From NCBI GenBank assembly GCA_030267565.1, contig BRXU01000021.1, forward strand, positions 1,892,501-1,956,500: a stretch of 64,000 bases of DNA. Reading direction: 5' to 3'. The position numbers and the translations under genes were made by a program. The DNA comes from Pleodorina starrii (Eukaryota > Chlorophyta > Chlorophyceae > Chlamydomonadales > Volvocaceae). This document shows, piece after piece, positions 23,544-34,600 of the stretch. A model generated the notes under the pieces. That model searched no databases. It was not told the DNA's origin and saw nothing but the letters and a program-made list of their open reading frames with translations. How positions within the stretch are numbered: position 1 is the first letter of the stretch; each line of letters starts with the position of its first letter.

Positions 23544-26204
23544 GGGTACACACAAAACGGAGCTACAACGGCCAGACTTATAATAGGCTTTCCGAGAGTG
23601 CATCATGCCAACACGTAGAGCCTTCACCTTGCTTGCGAAGGTCGTGTCTTCTGCAGTTTCCAGGCCAGGTGTGCGGTTGCGATCCCGAAGTACACTGTAA
23701 TTGAAAGAGCCACGCGATTGTATCGCTGTTGTTGAGACATTGGAGCTGCCAGGCGCTTCGTATGCTACACGGATAAAGGATTGTGTCTCAGCTTCGTCTT
23801 GAACGTGCGGTCCAGCCACTTCCTACACATCGAAAGTACAACCCATCCGAGACGCTAGTTGCTTTGCTTGATCAAGTAAGCTAAGCACTGCACGGTTGAA
23901 GGGGTCTCAGGGCAGCAGCCGACGGGCCCTTTAGACCTTCTTAGCACATTATACACTACGCCAAGATTGTAAAGCATGCCCTTGAAGCCGAGTTCTGCAG
24001 CGTTGCCATGTAGTAACTCTATAGTACGGCAGGTCCCGTATGGTACGGCGGTTGCCACGGTTACAAGTCCATCGGGTTGTTGTTTCCAATGGATACAGGT
24101 ATGACCACGACAGATTAAATTTTGCGTATTTTCACTTGTAAGTATTCAGTTGCTTACAGCGGGCTCCCTCGCCAGTTACCCCCTGGCGCCTTTACCGTAA
24201 CACTCAGCCCTTTAAGCCGGAATCCCCTGAAGCCCTGCAGATTTGTTGTACGTTCCGCACAGCCTTACAACCTGCTACAAACCCTGGAGTGATGAAATCA
24301 CTATCAAGTTTTTCCGCAGCCGAGCGACGCCAGCCGAGCGACGCCGTATGACTCGGTCGGAGGCCTACCACCCCTGGCTTGGTGCTGGTGCACCTTGGTG
24401 GCTTTGCTTTTGGCACCCCTTCGCGGGTGCCCCTGGGGTAGGATGAACAATCTGTCTAGCCTGTACGGCTAGCAACCGGTGTGAAAACCGGTTCCCCTGG
24501 TCATCACCGAATCCTCAATCTATCTAGGGTGCGAGAGTTACAATGAGGGGCCACTAGGGCCCTGCGCTGGCGCATTCTGAATTAGCTCAGAACCTCACGG
24601 GCCTGCCGCCGGCAGACCACCTATCTGGGTCCTCACGCACGCGCCCAGCCGTTGTTACGGTTAGGATGCATAAGTTCGTGGCTAAGTGCAGGCTTGAACA
24701 ACGTGCTCTGTGGCGAGCTTTGGGGGGGAAGCTTAGAGGGCGCTGTGAAATTGATGATGCACAGGTGTTTAGGGAGCATTTTGCATTGCTTTTGAGTGCA
24801 GGAGTCGGGGAGACGGACGGGAGCACACCGACTCCTAAACTACATCACGGATCACGCACGTTTGCGCACGTTTTGGGGGACAGTCTGAGGGAGGGAGTGC
24901 CGCAAGCAGCTCGAACAGTCAGAGCTAGGAAGGCAACAAAGTAAAGTAAAGTAAAGCTGCTGCTGGGAATTCAGTTCTTTTAGGCGGCCTGGTGGATGGC
25001 TACCGGTATTTATTGAGCTAACCAAGTGTGCGGTGAGCTGGGTTGAACGCGCGCGGCGGAAGGAAGGCGGGTGGGAGGGTACGTCGGTAGGCGGGTGCTG
25101 CCTCGTCAGCATTTGACCAGACCACCTACCTGGCAGCTGGCACCGCAACGTACGGCACATACGTACGGGGGCCCAATCCTGCGGGTCATCCTGGGCGCGC
25201 GTGAGCAATCAATGCGCTGTGGACGGATGCGCACTCATAAATGAATGGTGTAGGGAGCAGGTGGGTAGGTAGGTAGGTAGATAGGTAGGTAGGTAGGTAG
25301 ATAGGTAGTTAGGATGGATGGATGGATAATTCGCTTCACAACGAGCACACGAGGTCACCACGCAGTGCAGGTACACGCACCATGAAACGTGCCGACAGCA
25401 TACGTATATGCCTGCCTTCTAGCTGTTGTCATCCCAGCCACGCAGCCAGCGGCCCCCTGGGATCTGCCCGTGGGTTATCATGTATCACATCCATAGTCAG
25501 TAATTCCTCGATCTCAGCCAAAGGACAAAAGGGGCACGCGCTTGCTGGGGGCCCAAGACGACCCAAGCCTACCCAATGTGCCATGGATCACATTTGCAGG
25601 CATTAGCACCCCGTGATCGTCGTCTCCCATTATTTATGTTATTTAAATGGATACATTACAACTTGCGAAAGGATCACCGACAGTCCAGTCGTCGAAACGG
25701 ATGCCGCTCGCTCGATCTGTCGCGTTCTCGCCGGATGATAGATAGACGACAGACGAACTCACGAGCTCGCCGGATTCCGGCCGTCAAGACGACTTGCGCA
25801 CGGCTCCGTCCAAGAGCCCGCGTCGATCTATCGCTGCCCGGAACCGCACAACCATCTGTCAGCACAAAGCCTTTGACGCGCGTCGTCGTCGTCGTCGTCG
25901 TACCAGTCACAACTGGCCTGCTGAAGGAAAGCAGACAAGGCAACACGTGACCTAGGGAGGTTATGACCGAACTTGCTCTCATTCTACGTCCACCGCAAAG
26001 TGCTGCTGCTGCGTGCTGCGTGCTGCTGCAGCTGGATTGACCGTCTCGTCTCGTATCGTCGGGCTGTTGGGCACTTCGCGACCGCCTCACAGAGTCAATC
26101 TTAGCGGCTCTCCGTCATCTTGACACAGTTGTGGACACGCCCTTTGCTCAGCAGTGCGTGCTCGGCAGTGCTCAGAGCGTTTAGAGTGACCCCCTCCCCA
26201 GAAC
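23544..26204. other. Divergent intergenic region, RIN2-like / lipocalin
   Basis: The genes on both sides are transcribed outward, so both promoters lie here. No convincing gene is seen. The middle (24180-24960) is A+T-richer and contains a 92-codon ORF listed separately. A (GGTA)n microsatellite lies at 25262-25310, and a (CGT)n run at about 25883-25901. Confidence 0.5.
24666..24944 (+). other. Small ORF, possible retroelement remnant
   Basis: 92-codon ORF including WRALGGKLRGRCEIDDAQVF and REHFALLLSAG. The pattern recalls the spacer between endonuclease and reverse transcriptase of LINE elements, where a similar W...HF..LL pattern occurs. The stop codon begins a short AAAGT tandem (24937-24957). 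No reverse-transcriptase motif is visible next to it, so this would be a fragment at best. Codon choice differs from the neighbouring genes. Confidence 0.25.
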
Positions 26205-28026
26205 ATGCGACCCGCCGCCGCCGCAGCGCTGCTGCTGCTGCTGGCCGCGAGCTTGTCCCTCGCGGCGGCGACGGCCGCGACTGACGGCAAGCCGCCGGCG
26301 CGGTGCGGTAACGGCGGCGGCGGCGACAATGACGACACGCGGGTGGTGATGGCGGCGGGCGGCAGGGAGGATGATGACGACGGCGACGATGACGACGACG
26401 ACGACGGAAGGCAGTCACGCGCGCCGCCGTCGCCGCCGCCGTCTCCGTGCCCGCCGCCGCGGCTGGCTCCGTTGAACGACTTTGACTTGTTGGCGTACGT
26501 GGCGGCGCCGTGGTACGTCCAGCGGCAGGTACGACGGTACGACACGTGATGTACAGTCAGGGCCCAGCAGCAAAAGTAAGGTACTGGGATGAGCATCAGA
26601 GAGACGGAGAACCGCAGAGCGAGGGCGCCGGGTCAAGCGAGGGCGCTTGGTTTGCCGCCACTCCTAGTTCAGGACGACACGTATGTGTCGCGACTGCCGC
26701 GCACGGACACGCACGCACGCGCGCTTGTGTTGCTTATCCGTGTGTGTGTATGTGTGTGTATGTGCGTGTATGTGCCAGACCCCAACTGCCCGAGGTAGGT
26801 ACCCAAAACCCAACGTGCGCTGCCTCGCAGGTTCCGCTGGACTATCAGCCGCCGGACGAGCTGTTCTGTGTGAGGGCAGAGTACGAACCAATTGACCCCA
26901 AAAACATATCTGTGAGTCCCTCTGCGGGGGCGGGGCGGGGAGAGGGGCGGGGAGAGGGGGGCGGGCAAAGAGATGGCTAGCTGGGGGTTGGGCGGGCGGG
27001 GGTTGCGTCCTTATCAGGATACCTTGCCCGAAGGCTTTATGTATATCGCTGCCGAGCGAGCGAGCGGCCGGGCTGAGCGCCCCTAACAACTTCGCCTGGC
27101 GAGGAGAGTGTGCGAGCAGGGCCGCGCGGTGGCTGGTCACGGTACTTGATGCGGCGGTCGGTGCGTTTCGTCACACACTTCGCTGCTGCTGAACCGCCGA
27201 CTCGTTAAGCTGCCCTTCGTGAAGAGGAGGGAGGCCTCGTGCGTGCTCTCATGCATCCATCCATCTAGCAGCAGCAAGCCAACCCTGGAACCAAGCTACC
27301 GCTAGGCGTGTGTCGACCAGCCATGAACAAACAAAGCATGAACCAAAACTCTAAACTACCGGTAAAAGCCCCTCGCTCGCTTTCCTCTCCTTGCCCGAAT
27401 CCATCGCCAGGCGGGCCTGGTTGTGAACAACTACGCCAACAAAGGAGCCGTAAACGGACCTCCCCGGGGGAGCTCAAAGTACGACAGGTACGACTGCCGT
27501 ACGGTTGGGGGCTGCTGCGGCGGCGGCACCGCTTGGGGCGATACGAGACGGCTCGTTCATCGTCAGGGCGGCGGCGGCTCGCATCAGCAGGACGACATAC
27601 GGAGGGGCGGCTCGACGGGCTCCTTGGACCACTGTGAAATGGGTTCAGACGATTCATAGCACAGTATTGTTATATCCGGCCCGCTTAGATCTTTCATAGC
27701 TTATGACCTGCCGTACATATACATGTACATATATACGTAATGTGGGCCGCTCCCGACTTGACCCCGCACGTACGCCAACTGCTCACATGGCCCTGCCTGC
27801 GTTTTGCCGTACCTGCCGTGCTTGCCGTACCCGGCTGCAGTACCAACAGCTCCCGCCTGCTGGCCTTCCCCGCGGCCCCCGGCGACACCGCGGAGGACGG
27901 CAAGTTGCTGGTGGGGCCGGAGATCCTGTTGACGCTGCTGCCCAACCAGGCCTGGCGAGCTGCGTTTGGGCCCTACTGGGTGGTCGCCGTCGGTGCGTGC
28001 GGGCGTGCGCCGGATGTTGATGATGT

Positions 28027-28063
<37 letters not shown>

Positions 28064-30030
28064 TGGATGGCATGCATGGGTGTTTGCTGCTGGCGGTGCT
28101 GAGCGGTACCGTACGTATTCATTCGTTGCAATGTTGTTGCTCGGTCGTCCTCAGCCGTGTTGCGTTACGGCAGCAACGAAAGCCGCCAGTCAGCCGCCAA
28201 ATCGGCTTGGCAGCGCTCGTCTTATGCGCAAAACCACTGTGCTGTGCTGTCTGTAGAAATTAAGCCCCGCCTGTGGTCGCCGCCACGCGCACTGCCGAAG
28301 TTCTTTCCCTTCTGCCCCCTTTTCCGCCCCTCTCTCGCTCATCAGGCCCCTCTCGGAACACCTCACTGGCCTACGACTGGGCTATCATCAGCGGCGGCGC
28401 CCCCACCTTCACCAGCCCCGCCGGCCAGGGCTGCAGCTCTGTGCCGTACACCAGCAACGCCACATCCAGCAACACCACCAGCAGCCGCCCTGGAAACACC
28501 ACCGCCACCACCACTGCTGGCGCCAACGCCACCAACGCCACCGTCTCCATGATCCCACCTGCTGCTGGTGCTGCTGCTGCTGTAGCTGCTGCTGGGGGGC
28601 CCTCCTCGGTGCCGCCGGGGCCGGGGGGTGCCTTGATGGCGGGTGGCCCACCGACCCCCGGGTCAGGGAATGCGCCAACGGCTGGGGGGCCGCCATTCAC
28701 TGGCGGTCCGTTCCCCGGGGGCGGGCCTTTCCCCGGGGGCGGGCCGTTTCCCGGGGGCAGCCCCGCGACGTTTGATAGGGGAGGTGAGGACTTAGCTTGG
28801 GGTGGTGGGTCGGTGGGTGCGCACGTTCGGTGCACGCATTCGGTTGGGGAGGTGAGGATTTTACGCTTACAGTGCGCTTAGGCAAACCAGATTTGGGTTG
28901 TATTCAACTTGAATGGCTGGGGTGTATGGGTTCACATTTCCGACCTACGTGCATGAAGGTGCGTGGGCCGGTGGGAGCGACGGCGGGCGGGCAGGCAGTC
29001 AACTGGTTGGCCCTCACAACGCTTCGACATCTGGCATCTGGCAGGACCTCTCCGATTCGGTCGGGAACGACGTCTCGCTGACTCGATGCGTGACTCGCTC
29101 GCTACCGGCCGGTCTGTCGTCCGTACTTTGCCTGCTTGCTTGCTTGCTTGTCGTCGCCCGCTTCCTTCAGCGCCCAGACACATGTCCTTCGCAGAGGCTT
29201 CGTCGACGGCCGGCGGCGGCGACGGTGGAGGCCGCGCACCGAGCGGCCGTTGCACCAACAGAGAGGGCCGAACCCCGAGCGAGGGCGCAGCGCGATGCTT
29301 GCTTGCCACCTGTGCCAGCTGCTGGTCCCTACATAACCCTGCTGATGAAGGGATGACCGGCCCTTGTTGCTTCTCCATCATTCCTACATCGCTTCTCCTT
29401 CTCCATTCATTCCTTGGCTCCCCGTCCATTCCACCCCCCTCCAACTTAGGTCTGTGGTTCTTCTCCCGGACGCCGGTGGACCCGGTGGCGACTGCAGTCA
29501 TGATGACGAAGGCCAAAGGTGAGTGCGTGCGTGGGTGCGAGATGAGAGAGGCGTGGTCTCTCTCAGTGCGGGGAACGCAGAACGGCCCAGCAAATGCGGT
29601 TACGAGCGAAGAGCCTAAGCATGGCAGTGTGTGTGTGTGTGCAGCGGACATTTACGGACTGAACAACCCCCGTGCTACGCGCGTACGACAGCTTGCTACA
29701 GTTCAAGGTGTCGGTTGGGAGTCTTGTGGTGCAACTTTGGCAAGCCCGCCACAGACCACACAGGCATAATGCCCGTCTGGCATACAGGCTGCTGTACAAC
29801 TAGTAAACGTGCCTCGGCCACCTGGTAACCCTGCCGCCTGCCTCGCCCCTCCCGCATCCCGCCCGTCCGTCCATCCCTCGCCGCCACCGCCCCTCCTTTC
29901 CTACACCGGCCATCTGCAATGTGCCGTACGGACGGACCCATCCCCATCCCAACTTGCATCAGAGCTGGGTTTCGACACGAGCCAGCAGCTGCCGGTTCAG
30001 CAGGCGGGCTGCCTCTACAACTTCCCCTGA
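26205..30030 (+). CDS. Secreted lipocalin with cell-wall-like linker
   Basis: Predicted secreted lipocalin, a small beta-barrel that binds hydrophobic ligands. Exons, plus: 26205-26528, 26831-26911, 27411-27487, 27841-27992, 28346-28783, 29450-29518, 29963-30030; all phases match, total 402 aa. Signal peptide: residues 1 to about 24 (MRPAAAAALLLLLAASLSLA). A linker follows with an acidic run (DDDDGDDDDDDDG) and PPSPPPSPCPPP, the style of volvocine wall proteins. The barrel starts with DLLAYVAAPWYVQRQ (equivalent of the GxW strand), then LFCVRAEYEPID and VVNNYANKG. Later come FGPYWVVAV, YDWAIISGG and GLWFFSRTPVDP. The end is KAKELGFDTSQQLPVQQAGC, the usual lipocalin tail whose Cys can pair with the one in LFCV. 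Exon 5 adds about 110 low-complexity residues with N-glycosylation sequons and FPGGGP repeats. Ligand and substrate are unknown. Confidence 0.82.
28018..28064. repeat. (GAT)n microsatellite
   Basis: GATGAT run in the lipocalin intron, starting about 25 bases after the exon 4 donor. Confidence 0.9.
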
Positions 30031-30751
30031 GACAGCGAGTACCCACCTACCGTATGTGTCTCCCCCGTGTGTACGGCGGCGCTGGGACGTACCCACCGAT
30101 GTATCCACCTCGAGTGTTAGGCGGCGGCGGACGTTGGTACTTTGTTGCTGCTACCTAGCATCCTGGATAGGGTTGGAGCCGGCGCTGCCGAGCGGCTGAC
30201 CACGTGGAGCGTGATGTGGTACCAGCAGAGGCAGCTACAGACAGCAGCTGGCAGCAGGGGAGTCTGGATGTGCTCGGTTCCCCGATTCCCCGTCGCCTGT
30301 CTGCTGCAAACCCTGCAATACCGTAAACCTGCAACCTGGGTCCACTAGCTCCGAGGTCCGCACGGGTTAAGGTTGGTGGGTTGGTTGCGGAGTACGATAT
30401 GTTGCAGCCGGGCGCACCGCCGCCGGCCATTGTGGAAATGAACCTTCAGGAAACCCCCCGTGGCCCGTGCTAATTTAGATGGCGACTCGGATTTAGTGCT
30501 GCAGCCCGGGGGCCGACGGCGGGCGCGATCTAATAGGCAGAAACGAAAGGGCGGCATCCGCGCGTCCCAACAGCGGTGTCGGTCGCATGCGACCGTACCT
30601 CTAATCTGCTGCTGATTAGGCGTTACGAACAAGCAAGGCGGCTGATGGAACGATGTGCAATGCCGGAACGGAATGTCCGCGTTTGGTCACGGGTTTCGGG
30701 GCTTAACTTTGCCCTAGGCAGGCTCGCTCGCTCGCCCCGGTTTGGGTGGGG

Positions 30752-30756
30752 TGTAA
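30752..30756 (+). terminator. Candidate poly(A) signal TGTAA for the lipocalin gene
   Basis: First plus-strand TGTAA after the lipocalin stop, about 720 bases downstream. A second lies at 30986-30990. Chlorophycean mRNAs typically end 10-20 bases past such a signal. Confidence 0.35.
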
Positions 30757-31588
30757 AGTGCGGCCTGGGTACGGCTTTCCTATGCCCCGGATTGAGAACT
30801 CTCACGGACGCGGTGCATCGACCATATAAGCCTGTGTGTGAGCGTGGGTACGCCTGGATGTCACGGGTGGATGGATGGGTAGGTAGGGGCATGGTCCCGC
30901 CCGTCACCTCTCCCCACCCCCTCCGAACGACGCTTCGGAGCGTCCTTCTGGAGACCACTCAATAACAACGGACAGCCAACAACGTTGTAACGTCATGTCG
31001 TTGCACGATGCGTCCTGCTCTGTATGCCAACATCCGCATCCTCCCCCGCACACATGAAACGTAGGGAGCGCAGCAACCGCAGCGGCGCCAGCAAGGGCGG
31101 CAAGCTGAGCGGCAGCGGAAACTGGCAAAGTGAGGCAGGAGCCCGCGCGATCCCCCAACCACACGCCCCACCCACCTACCCACCATTTCCCTCAACAAGG
31201 GACATCTCCCCAAATCAAAGCGGGGTCTCGTCTCGCTGCCATGAGCGCAGACGTCTCCGCCCGACCGTCAACCGCCAACCGCCAACTCAACTCGCCGGGC
31301 CAGCAGAACCAAAACCCTGTGTCAAATCCTTCCGCCTTTCCACGTGCAGCTGCCGCGTAGCGATGGGTGGGCACGATGGCACCGGCAGAGAGGGCAACCA
31401 GGACAGGGGACGGCCGTAGCGGGCCCCGGCGCCAAAAGCTGAAATGCACCGGGCCACGTCGAACCGACTGGTAGCCCGGCCAGCGGCCCCCCCCGACCTC
31501 CGGGCTGAGATCTGCTCCGCTGCTGGGGCCGCCGAACCCATATCGAGACCACAGACAACTCGAAGCCGAGACGCGTCGGGACGCCGCC

Positions 31589-31686
31589 TACTGCTGCCGC
31601 TGCTGCTGCCGCTGCTGCTGCCGCTGCTGCTGCCGCTGCTGCTGCCGCTGCTGCTGCCGCTGCTGCTGCCGCTGCTGCTGCTGCCA
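31589..31686. repeat. 12-bp minisatellite touching the UVR8 stop codon
   Basis: CTGCTGCCGCTG repeated about eight times, ending directly at the UVR8 stop codon (31687-31689, complement). In the mRNA the 3' UTR would therefore begin with a CAG/CGG-rich array. Confidence 0.85.
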
Positions 31687-34600
31687 CTAGTGCAGCTCGG
31701 TGCTGATTCGCGCCTTCTTGGGCGAGCGCCCCTCCTCCCCGCCGCCCGCGCCCGCGCCCGCCTCCACTAGCGCATGCTGCTCCTGCTGCTGTTGTTGTTC
31801 TTCTTGCACGTCGAGCAGCGACATGCTGGGTACGGCACCTACGGCCGCGGAGCCGTTGCCGTACGGCTCGTCGGCGCCCGGCACGACCGCGTACCTGCGT
31901 CGCGCGCAGACAGGCAGCCCGGGGGCGGACACACAGGAAGGAGCCGGGGCGGTGGCTGCCGTTGCCGTCGATTGAAACCAGCAAGCGAGGTACCGTATCT
32001 TCGTATGACGTCCCGCTGTCCGCGGCCGCGCACGTCATCAATCAGATGGCGTAACGGTAACGGTAAGAACCAACCCGGGAAGGCAGGCGCGGGGAGTCTC
32101 CTCACCCACCCACCCCCGACCCCCGGCCGCCAGACTTCAGACCCACCTGTCCGCGGGTGCCACGTAGAGGCCGGTGTCCGTGTCGCCATCGGCAGTGGCC
32201 AGGATGGCGTCCCTCCGCAGCTGCCCGCGGCTGAGGCTGGACAGTAGCGTGGGCTCCGTGCTGCGACCAGGACCAGATCCAGGACCGGGACCAGATCCAG
32301 GACCAGATCCGGGACCAGATCCGGGACCAGATCCGGGACCAGATCCGGGACCGGGACCGCGACCGGGGGGACAGCAGAGCAGGGCAGAGCAGAGCAGGCA
32401 GGGGAACAGGCAGGGAACAGCCAGGCAGAGCGGGGGAGAAGGGAGGGCATGAATTATTTTAGGATGTGGTCCAAAAGGGAGAAAATTTCGGACTGTCCCC
32501 TTCGGACTGTCCTTCGTAAAAACAGGACAGTCTGAAGGGGGGCAGACCGGAGAGGGACGGGAAGGACGGGAGGGAAGGGAAAGGGTTGCGAGGAGGGTGT
32601 GGGGCCAGGCGGGGGCGGGCGCTCTCCCGCCCGCTCGTATTTCGGGTATAAGCGGGCGCTCCCAACGTCCGCTGGGAGCAGAGACTCCCCACGTGACTGG
32701 ACGCAGGCGCGGCGGCGGTATTGCCGGGTGTGGCTCACGCGTGGTGGACTGCCGCCTCATGGCCCTCTGCCGCCACATCAGGCCCCCGCTGCTGCACAAC
32801 CTCCCCCCCTTATTCGCGGGCCGCTCCCTGGAGGTCGAGAGGCCCCAGGCCCGGCACACCACCTCGCCCTCCGCCCTCCGCCCACCGCGGCCCTCCTCAG
32901 CCCTTTTCGCAGGCGGCCGCTGTGGCTTGACGCGACCCGCCCCCCTTCTCCCTCCCCTCCCCCTCCGCCCCGCACTCACAGGTCCTGCTCCTCTCCGTGC
33001 CCCAGCTGTCCGTTGACTCCGCGGCCCCAGCTGTACACCCGCCCCGTCGCGGTGACGCACAGCGTGTGTCGCCAGCCGCAAGCCAGCAGCGCCACCTGCT
33101 GCCCCGCCAGCGCACCGGTGGCCACGCGGGTGGGCACGGAGCGGTCGTCCATGTCGCCCAGACCCAGCTGACCGAACTGGACATCAGGTGGGGGCGGGCG
33201 GCAGGAGGCAAGAGCGGCAAGCGGCAAGTGGTGGGGAGCGGTGGGGAGCGGGAAAGCGGGGGATGGATCAACGGGTCAAGGGTCGAGAGGTATAGACACG
33301 CGGCCGCGGGAGCGGGAAAGCGGGGTACAGGTCCACGGGTCGAATCGGGAGAGGGGCCGGTAAGGAGACGGCGCTGTAAGGAAGGATGGGGGGACCAGGG
33401 GGACAGGAGGTGGTTGAGAGGCTGCTGAGGAGGTCCCTCGCCCCGCGAGGCCGCCTCACCGATTCGCAGCGACGCCTCACCGCTTCTCCCCTCCCCTCCC
33501 CTCCCTTCTCTGCGTACCTTGTTCCAGCCCCAGGCGTACAGGTTCCCGGCGCTGTCCGCCGCCATGGTGTGCCGCCAGCCGCCCGCCACGGTGGTGATGC
33601 GGCAGTGCCGCAGAGCCGCCACCTGGCACGGCCGAGTGCGGTCGCTGCGGGCGAGGCGGGGCGAGGGGGAGGAGAGGAGGAGGAGGGGAGGAGGTGGAGG
33701 AGGAGCGGGTTGGGGCGTCGAGCGCAATGCGGCATACAGTACTGGTTGCATTGCAACGCGTGCTCGAAGCGCGCGGCAGGTAGGGTGCGGTACGGTACGG
33801 TAATGGTGCGGTACACTGGTAGTGTACGGCAAAAAGAAGAGAGAAAGGAAGAAAGGGAACTTACAGGTGGTCGCCGTGCCCCAGCTGGCCGTACTTGCTC
33901 CACCCGAACGTGAAGACGCGGCCATCCTCCGAAACCACGGCGCTGTGCCGCCAGCCGCACTCCGCTGACACCACCCGCACGCCCTCCAGACCCACCACGC
34001 GCGTGGGGAGGTACCTGCCGGGGTGGAAGGGAGAGGCCGGGTTTAGGGTACGACAGTCCAAAGCGGCAATAGGCTGACATGCTCACAGACGTTATGTGAA
34101 CAAGCGGGGTGGACAAGGTTGGTTTTCTGTCAAGTGTCAACTAAAGAGGAGTTGACCCTGTCGAGGGTGTTGGTACGGCTTTTGTTTCTCCCTTCTCCAC
34201 GCCCTCAAGAAGCCCCCCCCCCCGCCCCCGTTCCCGCTCCCGTGCCGCCCCCACAGGCCTGCGGGCGCCGCGCCCCACCTGTCCTGCGACTCGCCGTCGC
34301 CCAAATTGCCGTACCGACCCCAGCCCCACGCGAACACCTGCGACGGACACACCAGCGGGGGAGGAGGGACAGGGAGGGCAGGTCGGTGCGCGCGCGTTGT
34401 GCAGGCGATCCGGAAACCCTTTCCAGTTGATCCGTCCGTCCGTCCGCTAATCAACGAGCTAGCGACACAGCAGCTTCCATGTCACTGCGGCGGCCGCAGT
34501 GGGGCAGCCGCCATCCTCAAAGTCCCAACGTCCATCCTCTCCCCACATGCCCGCCAGCTTTTGACAGCCCCGCCAACTCGCCAAACGACACCGCCACGGA

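Larger units (their letters stand above)
30031..31686. other. Convergent intergenic region, lipocalin / UVR8
   Basis: Holds the 3' UTRs of two genes facing each other. Candidate TGTAA signals for the lipocalin are at 30752-30756 and 30986-30990 (plus). I found no TGTAA for UVR8 on the minus strand between 31687 and 30031. No additional gene is supported. Confidence 0.5.

Noticed and set aside
29645..29692. Additional lipocalin exon reading ADIYGLNNPRATR
   Set aside because: It is phase-compatible, but joining exon 29450-29518 directly to 29963 yields KAKELGFDTSQQLPVQQAGC, the expected lipocalin ending. The extra piece would interrupt it.
32240..32370. Gly-Pro-Gly-Ser repeat as part of the UVR8 protein
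   Set aside because: A CAG acceptor at 32261 gives the correct phase with the upstream CT-ending exon, which puts the 12-bp repeat in the intron.
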